Below, one piece after another: positions 46,901-58,600 of a stretch of DNA of 64,000 nt. The stretch covers positions 12,835,001-12,899,000 of the forward strand of contig NC_003075.7 of NCBI RefSeq assembly GCF_000001735.4, in the 5' to 3' direction. The DNA is from Arabidopsis thaliana (taxonomy: Eukaryota; Streptophyta; Magnoliopsida; Brassicales; Brassicaceae). Below the pieces are notes generated by a model. The model was not told where the DNA came from. It saw only the letters and a program-made list of their open reading frames with translations, and made no database searches. Position numbers and translations under genes: made by a program. Positions within the stretch are counted from its first letter, which is position 1; each line of letters opens with the position of its first letter.

Positions 46901-48599
46901 TTTTACCTTGTGAAAATTGAGGTTGTCATCAAAAGGAACAAAAACACCCAACCTAGTCTTATTTCTAAGCCATGTGATGGTATTTCTGCAAACAGGTAAC
47001 AGAATTAGGGCCATGTTTAGCTTCAGCGTCTCTGCTGCACCTTTAGCCAAGCACACACAAGGCCCCAACACTTCATACACTGCTCTATTCTTGTATTGAA
47101 TATACTTGTACGCGAAGAGGATGGCCATAATCGTGAGCCATAACGCTATCACCCAAACTCTTTGCCAACTATCCAATACAAAGAATCTTAGTTGACAATA
47201 CCATCTCCTCAAATGGTTAGGGTCACGTGTAGGCTTGAGACTCTCAGTTAGCATGTCGCTCAGCTCCTTTCTTTCTTCACTATTAATATCTGTGCTTACA
47301 GATTTTGTTTCCGCTTGCAGAAGCAATTTCTTTAGACTCTCCATCTGTTTTAAATTCACCACAAAAGTTACATATAGAAGCAGTATTAAGAAGAAAACAT
47401 CGGTTTAATTTCAGACCATGATCAAGAAAGTTTACCATGATGTATCCCATATGATCAGGGTCAAGCTCTTCCATTATCATTGCTGCATATTCATCTGCCT
47501 TGTTTTGGATGCATGACAGATGATTGGCAGAAGAACTAAGCTTGATGATCTGCCAAACACAAAAATACAGAGTAGAGTTCAAAAACTCTTCTAACAAGTA
47601 AACATTTTTCAAAATTTATTATTCATTTTTTGTTTTCTTAAAGGAACTTGCAACCTTTAGCAAAATTTCGTTTGTGTTTAAAATTTACACACATAAACAA
47701 TGAAATCTTTTATTTGTTAAAAATGTGAAAAATTTTCTGCATGTAAACGCAGAAATCAACATTTGAAATAATCAAGACCTTATTGGTAAACTTTTTACCT
47801 CTCTAACTTCGTCTTCCGTAAGTCTACCATCCGAGTCTTTATCCATCCTGCATTTGAAACAAACCCTTTGGCTCAAACTTTACATTCATTTTACAAAACT
47901 TGTAAAGACCCAAAGAAATGAAACGAATGACCAAAATGTGTGATGATTAGAAAAAATTACAAGTCAAAGAACGTGATAAGCCTTGAATCAAAGCTTTTAT
48001 CATTTATTTGTTCCCAAAATTTCTTCAACTCGGTCTCAGTAATCACATCCCCTTTCAAGTGACTTTTTCTAGCTAAGGCGTCAAACAATTCCAAGGCAAA
48101 TTCTTTTGAGTTCATCCCTACAATATGTCATCAATATTCCAAGTTAGATCCAAACCATTTATTTAGTTAACAATTCCTCAAATTTACAATGTTTACCTAT
48201 GCATTCACCGAATTTCGACCGAAGCAGCAATCCATCAGTATTGGCCGTGATCTTCAAGTACCGCTTCTCCACGACGGTCCAGGCAGCGTTACCGTCGGTC
48301 TTACTGATGATCTTGAGCCCTTTCAAGGCCTGACCGGCCGTTGACTTCGACCGGTCCAATCGAGGTGCCTTACTCTCTCCAGATACCATTGTCAAGCACT
48401 TCTTGAACCACTTCACCAAACCGTTCTGTTTCTGCATATCAAGTTTCGGATTGTTCTTCACGCTCGATCCATCATCCACCGCGTTTCCAACGTTTTCCAT
48501 CGCCGGATTTCGGTAGGTCGACGGCAAAGATCCGCTCAGTATCTCGCTGCTGCTCTTCTCCGCCTCTGTGTCCTTTACTTCAAAGCTCACTCTCTGCAT
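43930..48599 (-). CDS. RBOHG: Respiratory burst NADPH oxidase RBOHG
   Basis: Eleven exons on the minus strand (48197-48599, 47961-48117, 47799-47847, 47436-47549, 46907-47344, 46363-46755, 46078-46289, 45890-45992, 45744-45796, 44340-44857, 43930-44039) give 849 aa (AT4G25090). Order: cytosolic N-terminus with the NADPH_Ox domain ([20 protein letters not shown]), EF-hand [14 protein letters not shown], a second poor EF-hand [10 protein letters not shown], six transmembrane helices with the heme histidines ([27 protein letters not shown]), FAD-binding [17 protein letters not shown]-binding [11 protein letters not shown] and [12 protein letters not shown], and the conserved C-terminal [10 protein letters not shown]. 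The enzyme moves electrons from cytosolic NADPH across the plasma membrane to make apoplastic superoxide. Regulation in the family is by calcium at the EF-hands and by kinases. No specific role is firmly assigned to RBOHG. Confidence 0.95.
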
Positions 48600-49648
48600 T
48601 GGTTCGTCCCCTTTTTAACGGACAATCTCAAAGGGAAACAAAACGGGGGAGCCAGGAAAATGATGATTAAACGAAATAATTTGTTTCTTGCATCTCAAGT
48701 CAATGCTCTGGCGGATTTAGAAACTCTTTGGCATGTAATACGAGACGACCTGAAATTTTCGCTTAGTTATTCTTTTTAAATAAACGGCTACGTCCATCAG
48801 ACCATCACAATCAACAACCACTATATTAGATAACGCACAAAATATATTCCAACATGTATACAGAGAGATAAATAAGCTAAACATATTCAAAGAAAATAAG
48901 ACATGGGCCGACTGGCCCACAATTTTTTTTTGCCTTTTTTGGTCAACTCTCTTCATTGGTAGATTAATTAAAGACCCGAATACAAAACCTCATCAGACAA
49001 TTAACACCTAAGTATTAAAAATGTAATATTTCAAAATTCTTCCAACATGGTTGTCCATCTTCTAATTCCTTTGTTAATCATTCATCTATCAAAAGCTCTA
49101 AGTCAATTACCTAACCAACGTCAAAATATCAAAATAGTAAACACCAACGTCCTTACCCTGTTACAGTTAACATCTTTGTTTTTTAGTTCAAGTCTAAAGT
49201 CTTCCACCTTAACATTGTAAACTGATTTGTTTATCCAAAAATCAAAATGATCTATTATATCAATATTTCTCATTTTTTTAGCACAGCAATGCGAGATTTG
49301 TTAACAGCTATGGTGATGAATTGTGATTTTTTAATGGGACAGGGGCATCCACGTTATTACAACTATAAATGTCCAATTGAATAATGGGCCATGCCAAACT
49401 ATGAATTACTGATGGTAGGTGCCAATTTGAGTTTAATAAAGGAGACGATGAAAAACTTGACACACACAAAACGCACACACACTCAGAAAAGAGCATGTTT
49501 AATTGTTCATTACACAAGCAAAATGAAGAACTCTGTGACACATACACAACAAGAGAGCTGTGTCCTTATTACAGCGACCAATATTTTATAAGAGACTTCG
49601 GTGATGCAGAACTCACTGTCACTGAAGTCAAATTGTTCAGAAATTTGC
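48600..49648. other. Spacer between FSD1 and RBOHG
   Basis: RBOHG promoter (minus strand) and FSD1 3' UTR. A CACACACAAAACGCACACAC-type stretch occurs at 49463. No gene seen. Confidence 0.6.
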
Positions 49649-51501
49649 TTAAGCAGAAGCAGCCTTGGCGGCCTCAAGTCTGGCACTTACAGCTTCCCAA
49701 GACACAAGATTGGTCATGAATGTCTTTATGTAATCTGGTCTTCGGTTCTGCTCATATACAAATAGATTGAAACAATCAACAACACAAAGAAACTCAAGAA
49801 AACCTTGTTGCTAACAATTATGAATAAGCTGTTACCTGGAAGTCAAGGTAGTAAGCATGCTGTTCATGTAGCAAAAGAAAACAAAAATTATCAATAAAAT
49901 TTGTAAGAAAGAAAATAGGTTTTAAGACAAACAAGCTATAAAAGTGTTTATTTACCTCCCAGACATCAATGGTAAGCAATGGCTGCAAGAAAATTAACCA
50001 AGATTAAAAGTTAAGGATTTGCATTAACTCTACGGTGATATTTAATCAAGTAAATTGTGTATTCAAGTTCCTTAATGAAAAACTTACGAAAGAGCCGAGC
50101 ACAAGGGGATTCACAGCATTGGGAGTTTTCACTACTTTGAGTTTTTCATTTGAATCTGAAAGCATTGAGATAAGAGTAAGGAAGAAGTTAATATATTTAT
50201 CTAAAGCTCTTAAACATTTGAAACACTTACAAGCAAGCCAGGCCCAGCCAGCTCCAAACTGAGTGGCTGCAGCAGCATTGAACTCTTCATAGAACTTCTC
50301 ATAAGAAGTGAAATCTCTTTCAAGCAAAGCAAGAAGCTCTCCTGATGGTTTTCCTCCACCACCTGGTTTCATTGACTCCCAGAAGAACTCGTGGTTCCAC
50401 GCCTATAAACATAACCAATGGATCATCAGCTAACCAATCACACACCCATTTTATAATCTCAAACTAAAAATAGGTTTGTTAATTATCACCTGAGCAGCGT
50501 TGTTGAAAGCAGGGAGGAGATCACCATTGTTGTAAGTGCTGTGGATAATGTGCTCTAAGGGCTTGCCTTCAAGCTCGGTTCCAAGAACCTGTTTCTTGAG
50601 GTTGTCCACGTAAGCTCTGTGATGTTTTCCCCAGTGAAACTCCAGAGTTTGTTTGCTCATATGCGGCTCCAAAGCATCCTTTCCAATTTTATATCAAAAA
50701 AACATTTCATCATATTGGCTATTGCTCTCACTCATGACTCAACCAATAGGTCCACTAGAAGGAACGAAAATATCAGACCAAGGAACATCTGAATTTGAAC
50801 TAGGAGTGGTCATATACTAGTTAAAGATTTATGAATCTAACATTGACATTACACAACGTAACAATTTTCTTACAAAGTAATATGATTTGGACAGTTTAGT
50901 GTAGTTTGAGTAACGGGTCAGATTGAGATAGTTTTTGTATACAAAAACAACAAATTTTCACTAGTTCAATTGAGGGTCAATTAAGAATCAATGTTCTATG
51001 AAAGCTATGGTTTCAAAATCATTTCAGATATGTTGACCCATACCTAACCCCTATGGCCATACCCAAATTTCCCATTTGACAAATGTCGGATAGTACGTAC
51101 CAACTAGAACATTCACGGCCTTTACCCAATATGGACCACCCAACTTGACCCGTTCCTACAATTAATTTCCGGGAAAAACACTAATGCGTAGATTGATTCG
51201 ATTTTTATTTTCTTCAAATATGAATTAGAGGAGTTCATTTGTAACGCCTTTTTGGTATTGGTTTTCCGTTAATAATAGCTGAAAATCATTTGTAACGCCT
51301 TTGACGAGGATGAAAAGATATTTTTAGGGCTTTGTGGGAGCAACAAGTTATATCATCTAGTAATAGAAAAGCAAAATCTATAGTCCAACGAAAACAAAAT
51401 GACATTTGCCGACAATATCAATCTTTATCATAAGAAAGTACCAGTGCGAATGGAGGTGGCTTGAGGACGTAGTTTGCGGTGACAGCACTTGAAGCAGCCA
51501 T
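49649..51501 (-). CDS. FSD1: Iron superoxide dismutase FSD1
   Basis: Seven coding exons on the minus strand (51442-51501, 50490-50678, 50231-50402, 50088-50155, 49956-49982, 49836-49859, 49649-49747) encode 212 aa, the known FSD1 (AT4G25100). It converts superoxide to hydrogen peroxide and oxygen with an iron cofactor. Fe/Mn-SOD signature pieces are complete: [16 protein letters not shown] with a metal histidine, [18 protein letters not shown] and [12 protein letters not shown] with the Asp and His ligands. The N-terminus ([20 protein letters not shown]) is short for a transit peptide, in line with reported cytosolic as well as plastid location. A leader intron (51517-51717) lies in the 5' UTR. 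Expression is known to rise when copper is scarce through SPL7. Confidence 0.96.
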
Positions 51502-51824
51502 TCTTTGTAATTGAAGCTGCACATTTCAGACAAAACATAGCATTGAATTGATTATCTATTTGCCCAAAAAAATGAATCAATATCCTTACAAAGACACATG
51601 AAAATGTATACATGCGTTTATGTTGTTGGGAGACCAAACAAATTTCTAGGTGAAAGAGTAAGAGACCAGAGAAACTCGAACATGAACTAAGATGTGGATG
51701 AGAGATAGAATCAGTACCTCAAGTTTCAAGGACGAGTGAAGTGAGGAGAGCACACGCCAGTGGAATCTGTGTGTTTTGAGTTTTATGGTTGGATGGCTCT
51801 GCTTTTTGGTAATCGAGTTGTGTC

Positions 51825-51879
51825 GTACATGTGGCAGTACGACGTATCATTTTGTACTATCATTATCTTTTTGTAGTAC
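51825..51879 (-). promoter_or_regulatory. Cluster of GTAC copper-response cores upstream of FSD1
   Basis: Four GTAC palindromes at 51825-51828, 51837-51840, 51854-51857 and 51876-51879, just upstream of the FSD1 leader. GTAC is the core bound by the SPL7 copper sensor, and FSD1 is a classic SPL7 target. Four in 55 bases is far above chance in this AT-rich DNA. Confidence 0.75.
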
Positions 51880-52737
51880 ATTTTTTTTTTCTGGCTTCGT
51901 GGCTACTATTGACTCATTGTGATTTGTGTCATCATAAATTGTCTTGAAACTTAATAACATTTGAGTCATCATAAGTGGATCAGCCAATCCGGTATTAAAA
52001 AAAAAAAAAATCATCTTATTTTTCAATACTATAAAGCATTTATAAATTATAATTTATTATCTTGTGTTTTCTTTTCACTTATTATCTCAAACCTTCCTTG
52101 CTAGACCAAATTCATGTTAGACGTATGACGTATCTTATCCAATTTCTACAATGTACCTAAAACTGTGATAGAGATATATGAACATAGTGGAAAAAAATCA
52201 TGATGCTTTTAATGAAAATCTAGAGATTGAGAAAAAAGATTTAAAATTTAATAGGAATCATATTGAAATATTTCTCTGTTTTCATTAAGCCGAATCACCA
52301 CCTTCACTCGTGTGATAGAGGCTGATATTGGTGAATGTTGATGACAATCGAGGGACGACGAGCTTACATGCACACAACTTAAGCAAAGTCCGTTTAAAGT
52401 CGTAGGAACAAAAATATTTCGGTTTTAAGACGGAAAATCGTAAAACACCTTGTATCTTATACAGTTTTTGTTTCTTGTTTGTTTGGTTGCATTAAAATTA
52501 AGATGGGTAAACCATATGCCAATAACAATATTAACTTCATTGATGGTATTTTTCAAAGATGATGTCTGTTTACCATTTGATATATTTCTCAAAACTATTA
52601 TTTTCAGTTAATGAAAAGGCCGATATAAACATATTATGATCTTGCCCCATATATATAGCTTCACTCCAAGCTCAATAAAGTTTTTTTTGTTGGTCTCCGA
52701 AATTTCATACTCATTCTTTTGTCTTCTTAAGGTGATA
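51880..52737. other. Spacer between MC2 and FSD1
   Basis: Distal FSD1 promoter and MC2 3' UTR. AT-rich; no gene, inverted repeat or ncRNA recognised. Confidence 0.6.
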
Positions 52738-54953
52738 TTATAAAGAGAAGGGCTTCTCATATACAGCAAATGCCTCGTTAGCGCTCAACTGTGGTTCCTG
52801 CCGAAGCAAATCCAATATACCAACATATCTTGTCAACAATGCAAATCAATTCACATAATCTTGCTACAAAAATCATTCACTACTATATCAATTATATATA
52901 CATCAAGTTATATTTAGAATTTATACCGATTTAATTTTCCATTAGACAAGACTAATTTCGTGACTTTAATTAGTATTTCCTTACATATTTTCTAATCGAT
53001 CCCTATTATGAATTTTCTTTTTATAGGTGAGAACTACATCATTTTGGATCTCTAATATCTAATGTAAAAATGTGAAATTTCAAACTAATGTTTTTGATGT
53101 ATTGAAGATGTATGACCAATCATTAAAAAACTAAAATATGTTGGTCCATGAAGATCCTTCTAAGTTGGAGATAGCCATAACAATATTGCAATATTATATG
53201 AGTGAGCTCTAATGATCATAATTGTTCATGATAATTAAGTTTAGATAAAAATAATTAGTATAGATGAATGGATCACCTGAGTTTTTTGAGGGGCTTGGTT
53301 TACTTCCTCTTCCTCATCAGGAGGAGAAGCGCCTAAGATGAGCAAACCAAGAAGAGTAGAGAGAAAATCAGCACCTCCCACTTCCACAAGCTCTCTACCT
53401 TTGTTTTTGTCGAAGATCTCATGAACCGTTGATCTCATTGCATTCAGCAAGCTCCCATAAGTCATCCCGTGGCCACGTTCTATGGCCTGAATGAATGCAT
53501 AAGTCATTGCCCCCGTCCATGCGCTCCCTGACAATTGCTGTAGTGCACACACGTTTCTTTGTGAGGAGTACTTTTAGAATGAAGGTATGGGGTAATTACT
53601 ATAAGACTATAACATCTCGGTGAAACTATAAAATGTGGATGGTTTGACTGGACTTGCTAAATACTATCAAAAGTTGTTTGAAATCTAGAGAGATTATTTA
53701 TATGGCCAATAGTTGGGAATGTACCGGAGTGTCAGCCGAGGTCTGGTCATCATCGCAGCCTGTGAAGGAGAAGACTTCACCGCCACTCGTACCTTTCCAC
53801 ATTCCTGTTTTAGGCCGATGGTCTTCCCATTCATAGTTTCCGAGCCTAAAACGAAGGATCAAGAAAAGAAAAAAAAATGGGTTACATGTGCTATGCATAA
53901 GCAGTTTCTTATTTGTGTTAGTTCATAGGGTATAGGGTTTATAACCAATATAAGAACTATATGGTCTCCATTTGTTTTTTGTTTTTTTAAACATTTCTAC
54001 AAGCTATCGAGGTCTGCATACACACGTACATAACAAGAAGTCAATAATTATTGAATTCGTACCTGTCCATTCTACAAAGATAAGGTAAGTCCATGACGGT
54101 ACCACTATGACAAGCGTCGACGATGGCATGGAGCTTAACTCCATAAGGGAGCGGCCGTACGATTGTAGCATTGATCTCATCGTCCACGATGACACCTGAA
54201 GTCCTGTGGTCCACCGGGAGAAGAGTCTCATCGAAGCCGTCAACCTCGTCGCCGTTGTCGTCCATCTGGTTGTTGCCGTGACCGGAGAAGTGAAAGACGA
54301 GGGAATCTCCCGGTTTGCAGCTAAGAACAAGCCAATGCATCGCCATTGTTATGTTGTTCTTCGTTGGCCATCTCATTGGGTCCGCTTCTTCTTCTACAAC
54401 ATTTTGACACTTTTAACATTACTTTTACGTGTTACACAAATTATGACATTTTATGATATAGAATAATACCGGTGAGCATAAGAATGCAAGATTCAGGGAA
54501 TTGGAAACGCTTCATCAACATGAACTTCATGCAGTTTGCGTCATTGATACATCCTTTGAGTTCGTCCTTTGTGTTCTTGTAAGAAACCCCGACTATCACC
54601 GCTCGCTTCTGTCCATGTACCGGCGGTGGAGGACCCGGCGGCGCGTGGTTGAATGGAGACGATGCTGGAGGCGCGTGAGTGAACGGGTAAGAATCTGGAG
54701 GCGCGTGGTTGAATGGAGACGGTGCATGCGGCGCGTGAGTGTACGGAGAAGGTGTTGGCGGCGGGTAGATGAAAGTGGATGGAGCCGGAGATGAGTTGGG
54801 GAAAGGAAAAGGGCTCGCCGACGCGTGAGATTGGAGACGGGGCTCGGGGGCGATGAGAGTGAAGGCGTGACAAATGGCGCAGCGGATTCGGGTGGCTCCG
54901 GGAGGAAGGTGAAGCGGCGTACGACAGCTGGAGCAGTCCACCAGCAACAACAT
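52738..54953 (-). CDS. MC2: Type I metacaspase MC2
   Basis: Five exons on the minus strand (54470-54953, 54063-54393, 53725-53845, 53277-53537, 52738-52797) encode 418 aa, the known MC2/AMC2 (AT4G25110). Residues 7-32 are an LSD1-type zinc finger (CSSCRTPLHLPPGATRIRCA then ICH). Residues about 45-112 are a proline-rich linker made of ten-residue repeats. The peptidase C14 domain has the catalytic dyad His200 in HFSGHG and Cys256 in DACHSG. Metacaspases are calcium-dependent cysteine proteases that cut after Arg or Lys. MC2 is known to oppose MC1 and LSD1-linked hypersensitive cell death, partly independent of its catalytic cysteine. The last exon codes only 19 residues (ends VYEKPFSL). Confidence 0.95.
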
Positions 54954-55693
54954 TATTTTCTATAATAACCCAAAACTCCTTTTCTTTTCTCGGGAAATCC
55001 AATTTCCACCCAAAGTTTCTTGAAAGTTGCAGATTATAGCCTTTAGTTTCTGATGCTGGGAAAATCATCAATGATCAAAGCATTGGAACTTTAGAAGAAG
55101 ATGCCAATAAGGCAAGGAAGAAAATTCTTTCGACGACTTTAAGCTTATCCGCTAATGTATTCGTCAAGACTTTTGTTTGATGATCAAATGAAGTCGTCTC
55201 AACTTGCATATATACAACCCAAGTTAAATTAGCAAGTTGCGAATTATAATTGTTCCTTCATTGCAGAAGTTTGGATTTGATAGTGCGAATGAACTAATTA
55301 GAATGTAGTTGACTTTGATTCTAATGAGTTTGCTTGACTTTTATTTATAATTATAATTTTACCAACCATACTAGTCATATGAAGCTGTTCTTATAAGACC
55401 ATCGACATGGTTAATGTATGTGGAGGACATGACCTTTTTGGAAAACTTAAGTATAGTAGACTGTTTCTATATACAAAAAAGACTGTTTAGAAAAGAAAAC
55501 TCTTTTGAAAAAAAAAAGAAAAAAAAAAAAAAAAAATTCATTCTCGAAAGCAAAGGGCCCAGATGGGCCATAGGCCCAATAATATCATCTATGGAGAAAA
55601 AGGGGGTTTCGTTGTCTCTAGGTTTTTTCAGTCTGACTGATTTCAGTCATTTCGAATTTTCCCACACTTTCTCGACGAAGATCAAGGGGGAAG
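54954..55693. promoter_or_regulatory. Divergent promoter region between MC2 and SRS2
   Basis: 740 bases between two head-to-head start codons. Contains an A-rich run (about 55508-55536) and GGGCCCAGATGGGCCATAGGC at 55556, with GGCCCA/TGGGCC elements (site II/TCP type) often found before housekeeping and DNA-repair genes, 120-140 bases before the SRS2 ATG. Whether it acts both ways is not shown. Confidence 0.45.
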
Positions 55694-58600
55694 ATGGAGA
55701 ATCTCCCACCGAACAGAGGAATGTGGAACCAAGAGTACAGTCATGGTCGGATTTCTCAAAGCTTCAGGTCGGCCAAGCCGCTCCTTGACCGGAAAAGACC
55801 AATTGAAAATGCACCTAATTCCTCCAATCCTTTACCTCAGAGGTCCAATACTTTCTTCCTTGCAATTTATTCGAATATTGGTTTATTCTTAGCTTCTTTG
55901 AGCCATTGAACTCAGTTTTACAGGGGTTCTAGTGGGTAATTCTTGTCCAATTTCTGATATCATCGTATAGTGACCTCTTGCTCCTACATTTTGCCATACC
56001 TTAGGATTTGGTATTTTGCTATTAGTATAATATGTTTGGTTATATTAAGCTCTCCCTTAAATTCAAGTTACTGTTTCATCCTTTATCTGATCATCGGCAT
56101 TGCTTCATCAGATTTGATGTGAAATCTGATAAATTTCGCTACCTGGATGTTGCAGAATGAAGGAATCAATGGATACTGAATCCGTTTCTCACAATATAAA
56201 CTTCAACAGCACTCCTCTTATGGAGTTATCTGCTAATACACCATACAAACGCCTCAAACCAGAGATTGAGTCATATGCTGATGGTCATCCTTGTGGCTTG
56301 AGAACCCCTCCTCCTAGGTTTGATCTGGATAAGGAGATCATTAATGGATTTCAGACCGATATTTATGCGGACGTTGGATCTTTATCAGAAGCTTTTGTTA
56401 CTCCCCTGAAAGAACCAGAAAGAGTTACACTAAGCAATGGTTGCTCTACTTCTTCAATTCTTGATGATGACTTTGATGATTCCATTTTAGAAGAGATTGA
56501 CTTAATATGTGAACAGTCAGCGAGAAAAGCAGCTTGTCAAACTCCAACTACCAGCATATATCAGACTCCGTCTAAAGATAATAAGAGTAGTGATCCCAAG
56601 GCCAGCTTAGATTTTAGGGATGTTGAAAAGTTTGAACCAGACTCTAATGTTAAATTGAAGCTTGATGAAGAGACTCCTACCATTGCTGCTGATCCTGCAC
56701 TTCTCAATTCCATGCCTGATGAGTGTTCCAAATATATGTTGTCTTTAAACGATAGACAGCGTGATGCAGCTTGTAGTAATATTTCAACTCCTTTGATGGT
56801 TATTGCTGGTCCAGGAAGTGGAAAGGTTGGTATCTGATAGACTTCTTTTAGTATGAGGCAAGAATTTTTGTGGGTTTTCATGTTATACACTCAGTACTGA
56901 TTATTTCTTTTCCCATGTTAGACTTCCACCATGGTTGGCCGCGTCTTAGTGCTGCTAAATGAGGTACTATTATCGTCGCTGAATGATTTAGAACATCTTC
57001 CGTACTTGAGATCTTACATATGAAATCAGAGTTGAAGTTACCTCTATATTTTAAATTTTGTGTTCTTTCTAACTTGATAGGGTCTGCTTCCATCGAATAT
57101 CCTTGCTATGACTTTCACTAAAGCAGCAACTTCTGAGATGAGAGAACGCATAGGAAAATCTGCTGGAAAGAAAGCAGCGAAAGACATAACAATCAGTACA
57201 TTCCATTCATTTTCCTTGCAACTTTGTCGGATGCATGCAGACAAGTGAGAATATGATTTGTGAATTTCTTGGTATTTTGGTAGTTAATCTCAAGTCTAAA
57301 TGTAGGTAGAAGACATTAAATGATTTTTCCTCACCACTGGAAAATGTCACTTAGGGGGTGTTATTCGTTAATGGATTTTAATAGAATTGAAATCCAACAC
57401 TAATCCACTGTTATTTAACTAATGATTCTAAATCCAGCTTTAAAATCTAGTGTTATTGGAACTCATATTTGTAAATCATGCTTAATAGATTCTAAAGTTT
57501 GGTGTTATTCAATTAAGATTTTAAATATTTCATTAAAATCCAATGTTATTCAAAACTAAAAGACTTGTAAAATCTTTGTATATTAATTGATTTGAAATGA
57601 AAGCTCTTTGGAGTTTCATGAGTAAATCATTGGAATCAAAATCCAAGACATATTGCAGAGATTTTGAAATTCATACAAACATATTCTTAAAAGCAATATC
57701 AGAAAACAAATCTAAAGCTTAAATAATTGACTTTAACTCCATAATTGAATAACACCACCTTATATTTTGTTAAATTGGAGTTACAGTGCCAAACTGACAA
57801 GAAATGGAAGTAATTCTTGAAAACAAGATTAGTTTCTAAATTCTATTCTTGATAGTATAACTCTTAGGTGATTTTACTTTTTTTTTTTTTTTTTCTTGTT
57901 TACATGTGTTCGTTTGAAGTTGTTAGTTGCATATCACTTGTTAACATCTTTAAAGTTATAGATTTATGGGATTCATTTACCCTATACCTTTCCTACTGTC
58001 ACAGGTTACAACGTACATCTGAGTTCTCAGTGTATGGGCATGGGCAACAAAGAAGAGCGATAATAGAAGCAGTGCGTTTATATGAGGAGGAAAAGAAGAA
58101 TGGAAGCAAAACTTCTGTTCCATGCGAGTCTGGAGAAGGTCTAAATGGTGCAGGAGCAGGAGCAGTATGTCCTGAATATGCCAAGGATCTATCAAAAAAA
58201 TGGCAGAAATTTGTGACCCAGGTTGCCAGTAATGATATAGTTTTACTTTATGTTCTATTAATAGCGAGTATATCCTGTCTTTCACATATAATCTGGCTCT
58301 TAAAAGTAGTTGTTTTTAACTTGTTTCCCCATTTTAGGGAAAAGCTTCCGGTAAGAGTCCAGAGCAGTGTCGTAAGATGGGCAATGAGATAGGAGTAAGT
58401 TAGCTAATTTGTTTTTTCAGGCATCTCTACTATGAATTAATTCATATGATATGATTCTGTACTGGTGCTGATACAGGCTAAAATTCTTGGAAACTACAAC
58501 GATATCCTAAAAGCTTGCGATGCTCTGGACTATCATGATTTGATCAGTTGTTCGGTCACACTCCTCTCTGACTTTCCTGAAGGTGAAGCCACATAGATAA

